Assembly (NCBI GenBank): GCA_036788835.1
Contig: DAIQMR010000023.1
Coordinates: 1 to 41,569 of the forward strand
DNA length: 41,569 nt
Direction of reading: 5' to 3'
Origin: JALCSJ01 sp036788835
Lineage (GTDB): Bacteria; Bacillota; Negativicutes; Acidaminococcales; Acidaminococcaceae
Positions 33,658-39,954 of this stretch are shown in pieces. The notes below the pieces were generated by a model, which worked only from the letters and a program-made list of their open reading frames with translations, searched no databases and was not told the DNA's origin. The translations under genes were made by a program, and so were the position numbers. Numbering within the stretch: the first letter of the stretch is position 1; each line of letters starts with the position of its first letter.

Positions 33658-34575
33658 GAGAGATGTCTTATAGACGGTGGATCAGGGTTTATACGCATAT
33701 TAAAACCTTTGCTGTATCCCGTTGCTTATGTAACCGGAGTTATTTCTAAATCTTTATACAGCTTGTTGAAGGTGGAACCTTCTCATATTGGCGATAGTCA
33801 TTCCGAAGATGAACTGAGGAAGATTGTCAGTGCCAGTGAAAAGGGCGGCAGCATTGACCCGGTGGAAAGCAAATTAATTGATAATGTGTTTGATTTTGCC
33901 GATCGGGTGGCCAGAGAAGTAATGGTACCCAGGCAGGATATGGTGTGTCTTTTCACAGATGACCCCATCAGGGAAAATATGATGGTGGTTAAACAAACAG
34001 GACATACCAGATATCCTCTCTGTACCGAAGACAGAGACCATATTGTAGGCATGATTCATATCCGGGAGTTAATGGATATAGATGAAAGCAAACAGAATTT
34101 TGATTTAACAGGTTTGATGCGGGAAATTGAAGTGGTACCAGAAAGTATGTCCATAGCCAGAATTCTGCAAATTATGCAGAAGAAGCATATCCAAATGGCT
34201 ATTGTGGCAGATGAATACGGTGGTACGGCCGGACTGGTTACCATGGAAGATTTACTGGAAGAAATTGTGGGAGATATTCAAGACGAGCATGATAGCGATA
34301 CTCCTGAAATCAGTGCTTTGCCCGATGGAAGCTATATTTTTGACGGCTTAGTGTTATTAGACGAAGTTTCGGAAATTCTTAAAATTCAATTTGATGATCC
34401 GGAAGAAGATACCATCGGCGGCTATGTTTTCGGGCTTCTGGGCAGACAGCCGGAAGTAGGGGACAAGGTTAAGTCCGAGGGCTATGAATTCGAAGTTCTG
34501 GCTTCTACGGGTTTTAGAGTATTGCGGGTAAAAGTAACGCCTGATACTGCCGGGCAGGAAGCAGCAAAAAAATAA
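33658..34575 (+). pseudogene. CBS/CorC_HlyC domain protein, apparently N-terminally truncated
   Basis: Hemolysin-C/CNNM-like family. Two CBS domains (VMVPRQDMVCLF...VGMIHIRELMD and EVVPESMSIARILQIMQKKHIQMAIVADEYGGTAGLVTMEDLLEEIVGDI) precede a CorC_HlyC domain (YIFDGLVLLDEVSEIL to the end). Full-length relatives carry about 130 further residues, a DUF21 membrane domain, at the N-terminus. Here the frame opens after a stop at 33655 and enters directly at RILKPLLYPVAYVTG, which resembles the linker after DUF21. The only in-frame start is TTG at 33709, without a ribosome-binding site. Either the gene lost its 5' end or it makes a short CorC-like soluble protein (288 aa). The body is intact and overlaps recO by one base. 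Confidence 0.6.
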
Positions 34576-35309
34576 TGAGTAGAGAAACTTACCAAGATGA
34601 TGCTTTCATACTTAGGGTGCAAAATTGGCAGACTGCGGATAAATTGGCAGTCTGCTTTTCCCGTTTACATGGAAAAATTTCTTTCGTTGCTTACGGGGCA
34701 TCCTATCCCAGAAGTACCAGTGGCCGTTTGGTACAGCCTTTTTCCCAATTAAGCTGTACCTTTGCTCCGGGACGGAAACTGGATACATTGCGGAGTTGTG
34801 AAAGTATTGAAGTGCCTAAAGAAGTGGACTTGTCAGTTTTCGCTTATGGTGCGGTTATTGCGGAAACAGTGGAAAACTTAACCAGCGAAGGCGAAGCTCA
34901 GCCGGAAGTTTATGATTTACTTTTGGAGTCTTTTCGGCTTTTGGGGCAACGTAACAAAAGACTGGTGACCATTAGCACTTTGCTGAAACTGTTGGGCTGT
35001 TGTGGCTTAGCACCGGAAATAAGAGAGTGTACAAGCTGCCACAAACCCATGATAGCAGATGGCTATTTCAGTCTGGTACAGGGCGGTTTTCTTTGTGCTG
35101 AATGCGCTATGGGAGATGAGATTCCTTTTTCTTTGGGAACAAGAAATCTGCTGGACAATTTGATGTATCTTGATTTTAACGCTCCCCCGGATTTCGTGGT
35201 TAAGGGAAAAGAACTAATGGAACTGGAACAGATTTTGTATAAATTTATTTTATACCAAACGGATAAACCACTGAAGAGCCTGGACTTTCTGGCTCAATTG
35301 GAGAAATGA
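34575..35309 (+). CDS. recO: DNA repair protein RecO
   Basis: Recombination mediator that, with RecR, loads RecA on SSB-coated DNA. The N-terminal OB-fold has DDAFILRVQNWQTADKLAVCFSRLHGKISFVAYGA. The helical middle domain has TLLKLLGCCGLAPEI, and a zinc finger is visible as CTSCHKP...FLCAEC. The 244-aa product is of normal length. The ATG overlaps the stop of the CBS gene (TAATG). era-(CBS)-recO is the usual Bacillota order. Confidence 0.93.
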   Translation: MSRETYQDDAFILRVQNWQTADKLAVCFSRLHGKISFVAYGASYPRSTSGRLVQPFSQLSCTFAPGRKLDTLRSCESIEVPKEVDLSVFAYGAVIAETVENLTSEGEAQPEVYDLLLESFRLLGQRNKRLVTISTLLKLLGCCGLAPEIRECTSCHKPMIADGYFSLVQGGFLCAECAMGDEIPFSLGTRNLLDNLMYLDFNAPPDFVVKGKELMELEQILYKFILYQTDKPLKSLDFLAQLEK

Positions 35310-35313
35310 TTTT

Positions 35314-36006
35314 ATGATGAATGAAGTTAAAAAAAAGCAATTGTATTTTCCTGTTTTCCTTCTGATTATAGCCTCCTTGCTGACTATGCAAGGTATATGG
35401 GGAACACCTTTTGAATATTTTTCCGGAGTAAAATTAGCCATACTTTTTGTGTTGGGTTCTATGCTGGGGAAAATGGAAACCTTTAACAATAATTCCCGGG
35501 GAAGTTATGTGGCGGCAGGCTGTGGGGCGGTAGCTTTACTGGTAGGGTGTATTCTTCTGGCTCCGTATTTTTGGCCCGGGCGTGCTGCCAGTATTCGCTG
35601 GCTGGCAGTCTACGGCATAACGGCATTTTTGGCCTGGGGGTACTTTCTGGGTCAGCTAAAGGGGACAATAAAGTTTTCTTCGGCCTATGGAATTTTTTGC
35701 TTTTTACCGCTTGTTTTGCTGCTCAGCACATTGATGGCTATGTATACCTATGACGGTACCATTTATGCGGCAGCTTTAACCAGCCTGTATTATCTGGTGC
35801 TGGGCTTTGTCTTAATTGCTCATGGTATTAATACAGGGAATCGCTTATCCATGAATGGAGGATTGTTCCTTCTATGGATGATTACCACAGCCATATGGAT
35901 TAGTTTCTTTTTTGTTCTGCCGGAGTGGCCTCAGATTTGTTTAGGTGTTTTAGTAGTGGCAGCAATGAATATGTTTTTTAAAACCATGAAAGGAATGGAG
36001 AGATAA
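35314..36006 (+). CDS. Polytopic membrane protein, unknown
   Basis: No family recognised. The 230-aa product has a short basic N-terminus (NEVKKKQ) and about seven hydrophobic segments: LYFPVFLLIIASLLTMQG, VKLAILFVLGSML, VAAGCGAVALLVGCILLA, WLAVYGITAFLAWGYF, YGIFCFLPLVLLLSTLM, TSLYYLVLGFVLIAHG and LFLLWMITTAIWISFFFVL. A final short hydrophobic stretch precedes the C-terminus. The polar loops are very short. The ATG at 35314 (or 35317) follows GGAGAAATG overlapping the recO end. Its stop touches the exoIII start (TAATG), so it lies in an operon with DNA-repair genes, though nothing in the sequence ties it to repair. Confidence 0.75.
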   Translation: MMNEVKKKQLYFPVFLLIIASLLTMQGIWGTPFEYFSGVKLAILFVLGSMLGKMETFNNNSRGSYVAAGCGAVALLVGCILLAPYFWPGRAASIRWLAVYGITAFLAWGYFLGQLKGTIKFSSAYGIFCFLPLVLLLSTLMAMYTYDGTIYAAALTSLYYLVLGFVLIAHGINTGNRLSMNGGLFLLWMITTAIWISFFFVLPEWPQICLGVLVVAAMNMFFKTMKGMER

Positions 36007-36758
36007 TGAAATTAGTTTCCTGGAATGTTAATGGCTTGCGAGCTTGCGTAAATAAAGGCTTTAGTGATTTCTTAAATGCCTCTCAGGCTGATGTTGTTTG
36101 TGTACAGGAAACCAAAATGCAGAAAGAGCAGGCGGAATTTGATTTTCCCGGCTATTATGAATTTTGGAACAGTGCCGATAAAAAAGGCTATTCAGGCACA
36201 GCGGTATTTTCCAAAGCCAAACCTTTGTCAGTTAAATATGATATGGGTATTGATGAGCACGACCACGAAGGCCGGGTGATTACAGTGGAATATCCGGACT
36301 TTAATCTGGTCAATGTTTATACTCCCAATTCCAAGCGGGAGTTAGAGAGACTGAATTATCGCATGGTCTGGGAGGATGCCTTTCAGGATTACGTGAAAAA
36401 ATTAGATGAGAAAAAACCGGTAATTATTTGTGGGGATTTAAATGTGGCCCACGAAGAAATAGATTTGAAAAATCCTAAATCCAATCATCACAATGCAGGC
36501 TTTACGGACGAAGAAAGAGCCAAGATGACACAGTTTTTAGGCAAAGGGTTTATAGATTCTTTCCGCTTCTTCTACCCAGATAAAACAGGCATTTATTCCT
36601 GGTGGTCCTATATGTTTCAGGCTAGGAAGAATAATGCCGGATGGAGAATCGACTATTTTTTAGTTTCGGATAAATTGAAAGATAAGATGGCAGACGCGGA
36701 AATTTATACGGATGTTATGGGCAGTGACCATTGTCCCATTGGTTTATTGTTGAAATAA
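36006..36758 (+). CDS. xth: Exodeoxyribonuclease III / AP endonuclease
   Basis: Mg2+-dependent AP endonuclease and 3'-5' exonuclease of base-excision repair. Active-site motifs of the EEP fold are visible in order: SWNVNGLRA, VCVQETKM (metal-binding Glu), YSGTAVFSK, VNVYTPNS, ICGDLNVAHEEIDLKNPK (catalytic Asp/Asn), the WRIDYFLVS segment and GSDHCPIGL (catalytic Asp-His). The 250-aa product is the usual ExoA/Xth length. It is immediately downstream of the membrane gene and ten bases before the ADP-ribosylglycohydrolase. Confidence 0.95.
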   Translation: MKLVSWNVNGLRACVNKGFSDFLNASQADVVCVQETKMQKEQAEFDFPGYYEFWNSADKKGYSGTAVFSKAKPLSVKYDMGIDEHDHEGRVITVEYPDFNLVNVYTPNSKRELERLNYRMVWEDAFQDYVKKLDEKKPVIICGDLNVAHEEIDLKNPKSNHHNAGFTDEERAKMTQFLGKGFIDSFRFFYPDKTGIYSWWSYMFQARKNNAGWRIDYFLVSDKLKDKMADAEIYTDVMGSDHCPIGLLLK

Positions 36759-36767
36759 GGGGGAAAA

Positions 36768-37565
36768 ATGTTAGGTGCATATATAGGTGACATCGTTGGT
36801 TCTGTTTACGAATGGCACAATGTTCATACCAAGGATTTTCCTTTGTTCAGTGCCAAAAGCCGTTTCACGGACGACTCAGTGATGACATGTGCGGTGGCTA
36901 ATGTTCTGCACGAATATAAAATTGGCGGCGTATCTTATGAAGAACTGCCTAAAGCCTTTGCCCAGGAAATGCGCAGGCTGGGGAATAAATATCCGGACCG
37001 GGGCTACGGCAGTAAATTTAAAGCATGGCTTCTTGACCACGTGGCAGGACCATATAATAGTCTGGGTAATGGTTCGGCTATGCGGGTATCGGCGGCCGGC
37101 TGGTATGGTGAGACTATTGAGGAAGTTGAGGATTTGGCGAAAATATCAGCATCTGTATCCCATAATCACCCGAGCGGTATCAGGGGGGCACAGGCTATTG
37201 CCGGGGCGATATTTCTGGCTAGGATGAAAAAGTCAAAAGCAGAGATTAAAGAGTACATCGAAAGCAAATACTATAAATTGGACTTTACCATTGACGGCAT
37301 CAGACCTACATATGAAGGCCTGATTACCTGCGATGGCAGCGTCCCGGAAGCCATAGAAGTGTTTTTGGAGGCCGCCGATTTCGAAGATACGATTCGCTTG
37401 GCTATTTTTTTAGGCGGGGACAGCGATACGATTGGAGCTATGGCCGGAGCTATAGCTGAGGCCTACTACGGAGTACCGGAGAATCTAGTTCAACAGGCTA
37501 TGCCTTATTTATCTCCGGAAATGGTAGGGAGTATTGAAAGGTTAAAAGACAGGAACAATGTGTAA
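36768..37565 (+). CDS. ADP-ribosylglycohydrolase family protein
   Basis: A DraG/ARH-fold hydrolase, probably removing ADP-ribose from protein, nucleic acid or a small molecule. Binuclear metal residues are visible: Asp35/Asp36 in RFTDDSVMT and Asp218/Asp220 in GGDSDTIGAMAG. GNGSAMRV lies between them. The 265-aa all-helical product is typical. It lies ten bases after the exoIII gene, so a role in DNA-linked ADP-ribosylation is conceivable but not shown. No ADP-ribosyltransferase or nitrogenase gene is in view. The non-coding palindromic element follows. Confidence 0.88.
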   Translation: MLGAYIGDIVGSVYEWHNVHTKDFPLFSAKSRFTDDSVMTCAVANVLHEYKIGGVSYEELPKAFAQEMRRLGNKYPDRGYGSKFKAWLLDHVAGPYNSLGNGSAMRVSAAGWYGETIEEVEDLAKISASVSHNHPSGIRGAQAIAGAIFLARMKKSKAEIKEYIESKYYKLDFTIDGIRPTYEGLITCDGSVPEAIEVFLEAADFEDTIRLAIFLGGDSDTIGAMAGAIAEAYYGVPENLVQQAMPYLSPEMVGSIERLKDRNNV

Positions 37566-37576
37566 AAAGATGTACA

Positions 37577-37585
37577 TGGTATAAT
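37577..37585 (+). promoter_or_regulatory. Extended -10 upstream of the palindromic element
   Basis: TGGTATAAT is an extended -10 with TATAAT at 37580-37585. The predicted start near 37592 coincides with the first base of the inverted repeat that follows. No clear -35 is seen. Confidence 0.45.
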
Positions 37586-37593
37586 CATATGGT

Positions 37594-37684
37594 CGACGGC
37601 GGACACTAAAAAGCCGGTTGCGCTCCCTACGGCTCTGGCCGATCTGGTCGCGTCTGCCCTTCCCTTTTTAGTGCTCCGCCGTCG
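37594..37684. repeat. Long inverted repeat (hairpin A)
   Basis: CGACGGCGGACACTAAAAA (37594-37612) pairs with TTTTTAGTGCTCCGCCGTCG (37665-37684), with one bulged base, around a GC-rich 52-base interior. TTTT follows on the plus strand. It could be an outsized terminator of the upstream operon or the 5' domain of an RNA. Confidence 0.85.
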
Positions 37685-37696
37685 TTTTAAATTCAG

Positions 37697-37988
37697 AAAA
37701 GAGCTGGCTGATAATATTGGCAGGCGCATAGAGCAGGTTGACTAATTTGCTACGTTGCTGAGCCGTGAACGAAGTGTATATCAGTCCGCAGCACCTATAG
37801 CGGGCTGCTATACACATGAGTCGGCAAAAAGCAGATTGCCGATTCGCCCACAAGCCGTAGGCGCAGTGAAGAATCGTGCCAAATCGCTTTCTTCGTAGTG
37901 GCGACGAAAAGGAGCCACGAAGATGAGTAGCGAGAAAATTCACAACCTGGGTCAAAGCGACTAACAAATTATCAGCTAGCTCTTTTTT
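37697..37988 (+). ncRNA. Candidate structured RNA or palindromic element (domain B)
   Basis: A 290-base non-coding stretch closed by a 19-bp stem: AAAAGAGCTGGCTGATAAT (37697-37715) with ATTATCAGCTAGCTCTTTT (37968-37986), with a single G-U, followed by a T-run to 37988. Inside are further helices. These are GTGTATA (37774-37780)/TATACAC (37809-37815) enclosing GCAGC (37788-37792)/GCTGC (37804-37808); TCGGCAA (37821-37827)/TTGCCGA (37836-37842); and TCGCTTT (37884-37890)/AAAGCGA (37954-37960) enclosing the CTTC-GTGGC/GCCACGAAG hairpin (37891-37922). It does not show the landmarks of RNase P RNA, tmRNA or SRP RNA. Plus-strand orientation is suggested by the upstream extended -10 and the T-run. 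A transposon-derived miniature element is the main alternative. Confidence 0.5.
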
Positions 37989-38012
37989 AGCATATGTGAA
38001 ATTTGAAAACAC

Positions 38013-38078
38013 AAAACAGGTCGGATGCTTTTCTTGTGTATATTAGTCCAATCAGGAAAAGTATTTCCGACCTGTTTT
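38013..38078. terminator. Long hairpin between the element and lgt, probable bidirectional terminator
   Basis: AAAACAGGTCGGA (38013-38025) pairs perfectly with TCCGACCTGTTTT (38066-38078). An inner CTTTTC (38028-38033)/GAAAAG (38056-38061) extends the helix. T-rich ends on both strands suit termination of lgt (minus) and of transcripts from the left. Confidence 0.7.
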
Positions 38079-38090
38079 ATGCTTATCTTT

Positions 38091-38870
38091 TTATACTTGC
38101 TTTTTGTCTTTGATTCCGCACCAGACGAAAAGAGCCAAAGCTACAAAAATGAATACTAAGCTGGTAGCCTGCGCGGATTTTAATCCTAAGAAGAGGGGCT
38201 GCACATAGTCGCCCCGCAAAAATTCCAAGAAGAAACGCAGGGTGGAATACATGGCTACATACAGACAACAGCATTGCCCCCGGGAATATTTTGTGGTTTG
38301 GAACAGGAGCAGGAGAGCAAAGAGAATAATGTCTACCTGACCTTCCCAGACTTCGGCAGGCCAAAGGGGAACATTACCATAAGTGGCGTGGGCTAAAGTC
38401 CCTTCCGGATACAAGATGCCGAAAGGACCGCCGGTAGGTGCACCAAAGGCATCGCCGTTTAATAGGTTAGCCATACGGCCAATGGACTGGCCAATCAAAA
38501 TAGCAGGGGTTAAAACATCCAGCATGGCAATCCAGTCAATTTTGTGTTTTTTGCAATAAACAATGCCGGCTAAGATGCCGCCAAGGACACCGCCCTGAAT
38601 GGCCATGCCGCCCTGCCAGACAAAGGGTATCTCTAAAAGGTGGTCGCTGTAGTAGGCCCAGTCAAAGAAGAACACGTCCCAAAGACGGGCTCCGATAATG
38701 CCGAAGAAGCCACCGTAAATTCCTATATCAACTAAATATTTTTCCCAGCCACGGCCGTCTTTCTTAGTCAGGAAATAACCAACTCCCGTAGCCAGGAAAA
38801 TGGCGGTGCAGAGCATGATGCCATACATGCGTATGGGAAAACTGCCTATGTGGAACAAGTATTGATGCAA
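38091..38870 (-). CDS. lgt: Prolipoprotein diacylglyceryl transferase
   Basis: Membrane enzyme that attaches diacylglycerol to the lipobox cysteine of prolipoproteins. The 259-aa product has about seven membrane helices. The N-terminal HQYLFHIGSFPIRMYGIM is the family start, WQGGMAIQGGVLGG the catalytic-loop region and GRMANLLNGDAFG the Lgt signature (usual form GRxxNFxNxE; here Asp replaces Glu). The C-terminal RFFLEFLRGD is also conserved. The TTG at 38870 gives the family-like start MHQYLFHIG and lies about 7 bases after AAAGGA; the ATG at 38879 abuts that site. Transcribed leftwards behind a structured leader RNA. The cyclophilin lipoprotein in this window is a likely client. Confidence 0.93.
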   Translation of the reverse strand: MHQYLFHIGSFPIRMYGIMLCTAIFLATGVGYFLTKKDGRGWEKYLVDIGIYGGFFGIIGARLWDVFFFDWAYYSDHLLEIPFVWQGGMAIQGGVLGGILAGIVYCKKHKIDWIAMLDVLTPAILIGQSIGRMANLLNGDAFGAPTGGPFGILYPEGTLAHATYGNVPLWPAEVWEGQVDIILFALLLLFQTTKYSRGQCCCLYVAMYSTLRFFLEFLRGDYVQPLFLGLKSAQATSLVFIFVALALFVWCGIKDKKQV

Positions 38871-38891
38871 AATTATCATCCTTTCAGTAAA

Positions 38892-39063
38892 GGCATAGTC
38901 ATGAAAGATAGTTCAAAGCCACCTCGCCATTGAGATAATACTCCTAGGTTTTCGTCGTCAAGCGGCAATAGGTCCACTGAAGTGCCTACCACTGTGCTTT
39001 ACACGTCCCGACGGGAAACATCTCAGAGGTTCAGCTATTGTAGCTTGTATTTGAACTATGCCC
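38892..39063 (-). ncRNA. Rod-shaped structured RNA upstream of lgt, possibly 6S-like
   Basis: A minus-strand RNA predicted to begin GGGCATAGT right after a promoter. It folds into a long interrupted hairpin. The end stem is GGCATAGT/ACTATGCC (plus 39055-39062 with 38892-38899). Next come CCTC-T-GAGAT/ATCTC...GAGG (39020-39029 with 38922-38936), CGTCG/CGACG (39009-39013 with 38953-38957) and the apical TAGG...CCTA (38969-38988). The segment CTCTGAGATGTT is the same as the 5' part of E. coli 6S RNA as I recall it, and the overall rod with central unpaired region suits 6S. An alternative stem AGTTCAAA/TTTGAACT (39050-39057 with 38910-38917) excludes the end stem, so an lgt leader switch is also possible. 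Confidence 0.45.
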
Positions 39064-39067
39064 ATAT

Positions 39068-39096
39068 ATTTTACCATATTTTGCCGTACTTGACTA
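39068..39096 (-). promoter_or_regulatory. Promoter of the lgt leader RNA (minus strand)
   Basis: On the minus strand: TAGTCA (plus 39091-39096), 17-bp spacer, TAAAAT (plus 39068-39073). The predicted start is at the GGG of the structured RNA. Confidence 0.55.
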
Positions 39097-39118
39097 AAGT
39101 TTACTAATATAATATGAT
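39090..39118 (+). promoter_or_regulatory. sufC promoter
   Basis: TTGACT (39090-39095), 17-bp spacer, TATGAT (39113-39118). A TATAAT at 39108-39113 has only a 12-bp spacing to the same -35. The -35 overlaps the -35 of the divergent lgt leader promoter. Confidence 0.55.
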
Positions 39119-39147
39119 TTACCTAGCTTTTTATAGGGGGAGTATAA

Positions 39148-39954
39148 ATGTTAAAAATAGAACACTTAAGCGTAGAAGCAGAAGGCAGAGAAATTCTGCA
39201 CGATATAAATCTGCACATCCGTCCCGGTGAGGTTCATGTGCTGTTTGGACCCAATGGTACAGGTAAATCTACTTTAATCAGTACCATTATGGGCTTTGGT
39301 CAATATAAAATCACCGCCGGTAAGATTTATTTTAAAGGTGAAGACATTACTCATATGCCTATTTTCGACAGAGCCAAATTAGGTATCGGCGTGATGATTC
39401 AAAGACCGCCTACCATTAAAGGTCTGTCCTTGCGGCAAATGGTTAATCTGTGCGGAGACACCAAAGAAGAAACAGAAATGATGGCTAAATGGATGCGTCT
39501 AGACCATTTCCTGGATCGTTCTGTAAATGAAGGATTTTCCGGAGGAGAAATTAAACGCAGTGAATTACTGCAATTAATGGCTCAGAAACCGGATTTGCTT
39601 TTGCTGGATGAACCTGAATCCGGCGTAGATGTAGAAAATATAGCACTGGTAGGACGTGCGGCCAACTATATTTTGAACAACAATGAAAAACCCTGTGGCA
39701 ATCCCTGCCGGGATGAGAAGTGCAATGAAGAATGTCCCTTTGCTAATCCCAATCCCTTGACAGTCAGTCACAGAAGCGGTTTGATTATTACCCATTTGGG
39801 ACATATTTTGAAATATGTTCCTGCTCAGGTTGCCCATATTTTGTATAATGGCACTATTGCTGCCAGCGGTGATCCTCAGGAACTGTTCAGCAATATTAGT
39901 GAATATGGCTATGAAAAATGTGTTTATGGCGGATGTAGGAGGATGAAAAAATGA
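39148..39954 (+). CDS. sufC: SufC-like Fe-S assembly ATPase with a Cys-rich insertion
   Basis: Soluble ABC ATPase of the SUF Fe-S scaffold. Walker A is GPNGTGKST (residues 34-42), the signature motif is FSGGEIKRSELLQL, Walker B LLLLDEPESGVDVE, and the switch His lies in LIITHLGHIL. The 268-aa product starts behind a weak GGGGGAG. An insertion between the D-loop and H-switch holds four cysteines, C-X3-C-X4-C-X3-C (Cys183, 187, 192, 196), and the C-terminus adds CVYGGC. E. coli SufC has no such insertion, so it may bind metal or a cluster. It overlaps the next gene by four bases in a two-gene operon lacking sufS, sufU and sufD. Confidence 0.93.
   Translation: MLKIEHLSVEAEGREILHDINLHIRPGEVHVLFGPNGTGKSTLISTIMGFGQYKITAGKIYFKGEDITHMPIFDRAKLGIGVMIQRPPTIKGLSLRQMVNLCGDTKEETEMMAKWMRLDHFLDRSVNEGFSGGEIKRSELLQLMAQKPDLLLLDEPESGVDVENIALVGRAANYILNNNEKPCGNPCRDEKCNEECPFANPNPLTVSHRSGLIITHLGHILKYVPAQVAHILYNGTIAASGDPQELFSNISEYGYEKCVYGGCRRMKK

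Noticed and set aside
33663..33749. A 28-codon frame starting ATG after AGGAG ahead of the CBS gene
   Set aside because: The spacing to AGGAG is only two bases, the peptide has no recognisable features, and it overlaps the CBS coding frame.
37505..37729. A 74-codon minus-strand frame overlapping hairpin A and the end of the glycohydrolase gene
   Set aside because: It is antisense to a convincing gene and palindromic DNA, and shows no ribosome-binding site or recognisable product.
37668..38012. A 114-codon open frame on the minus strand through the palindromic element
   Set aside because: It starts on GTG without a ribosome-binding site, has a protein composition resembling translated structured RNA (many Arg/Cys/Ser, no domain), and coincides with dense inverted repeats.
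38880..39063. A T-box or SRP RNA explanation for the structured RNA before lgt
   Set aside because: There is no AGGGTGG T-box sequence and no specifier-terminator arrangement. The conserved SRP apical loop motif is also absent.
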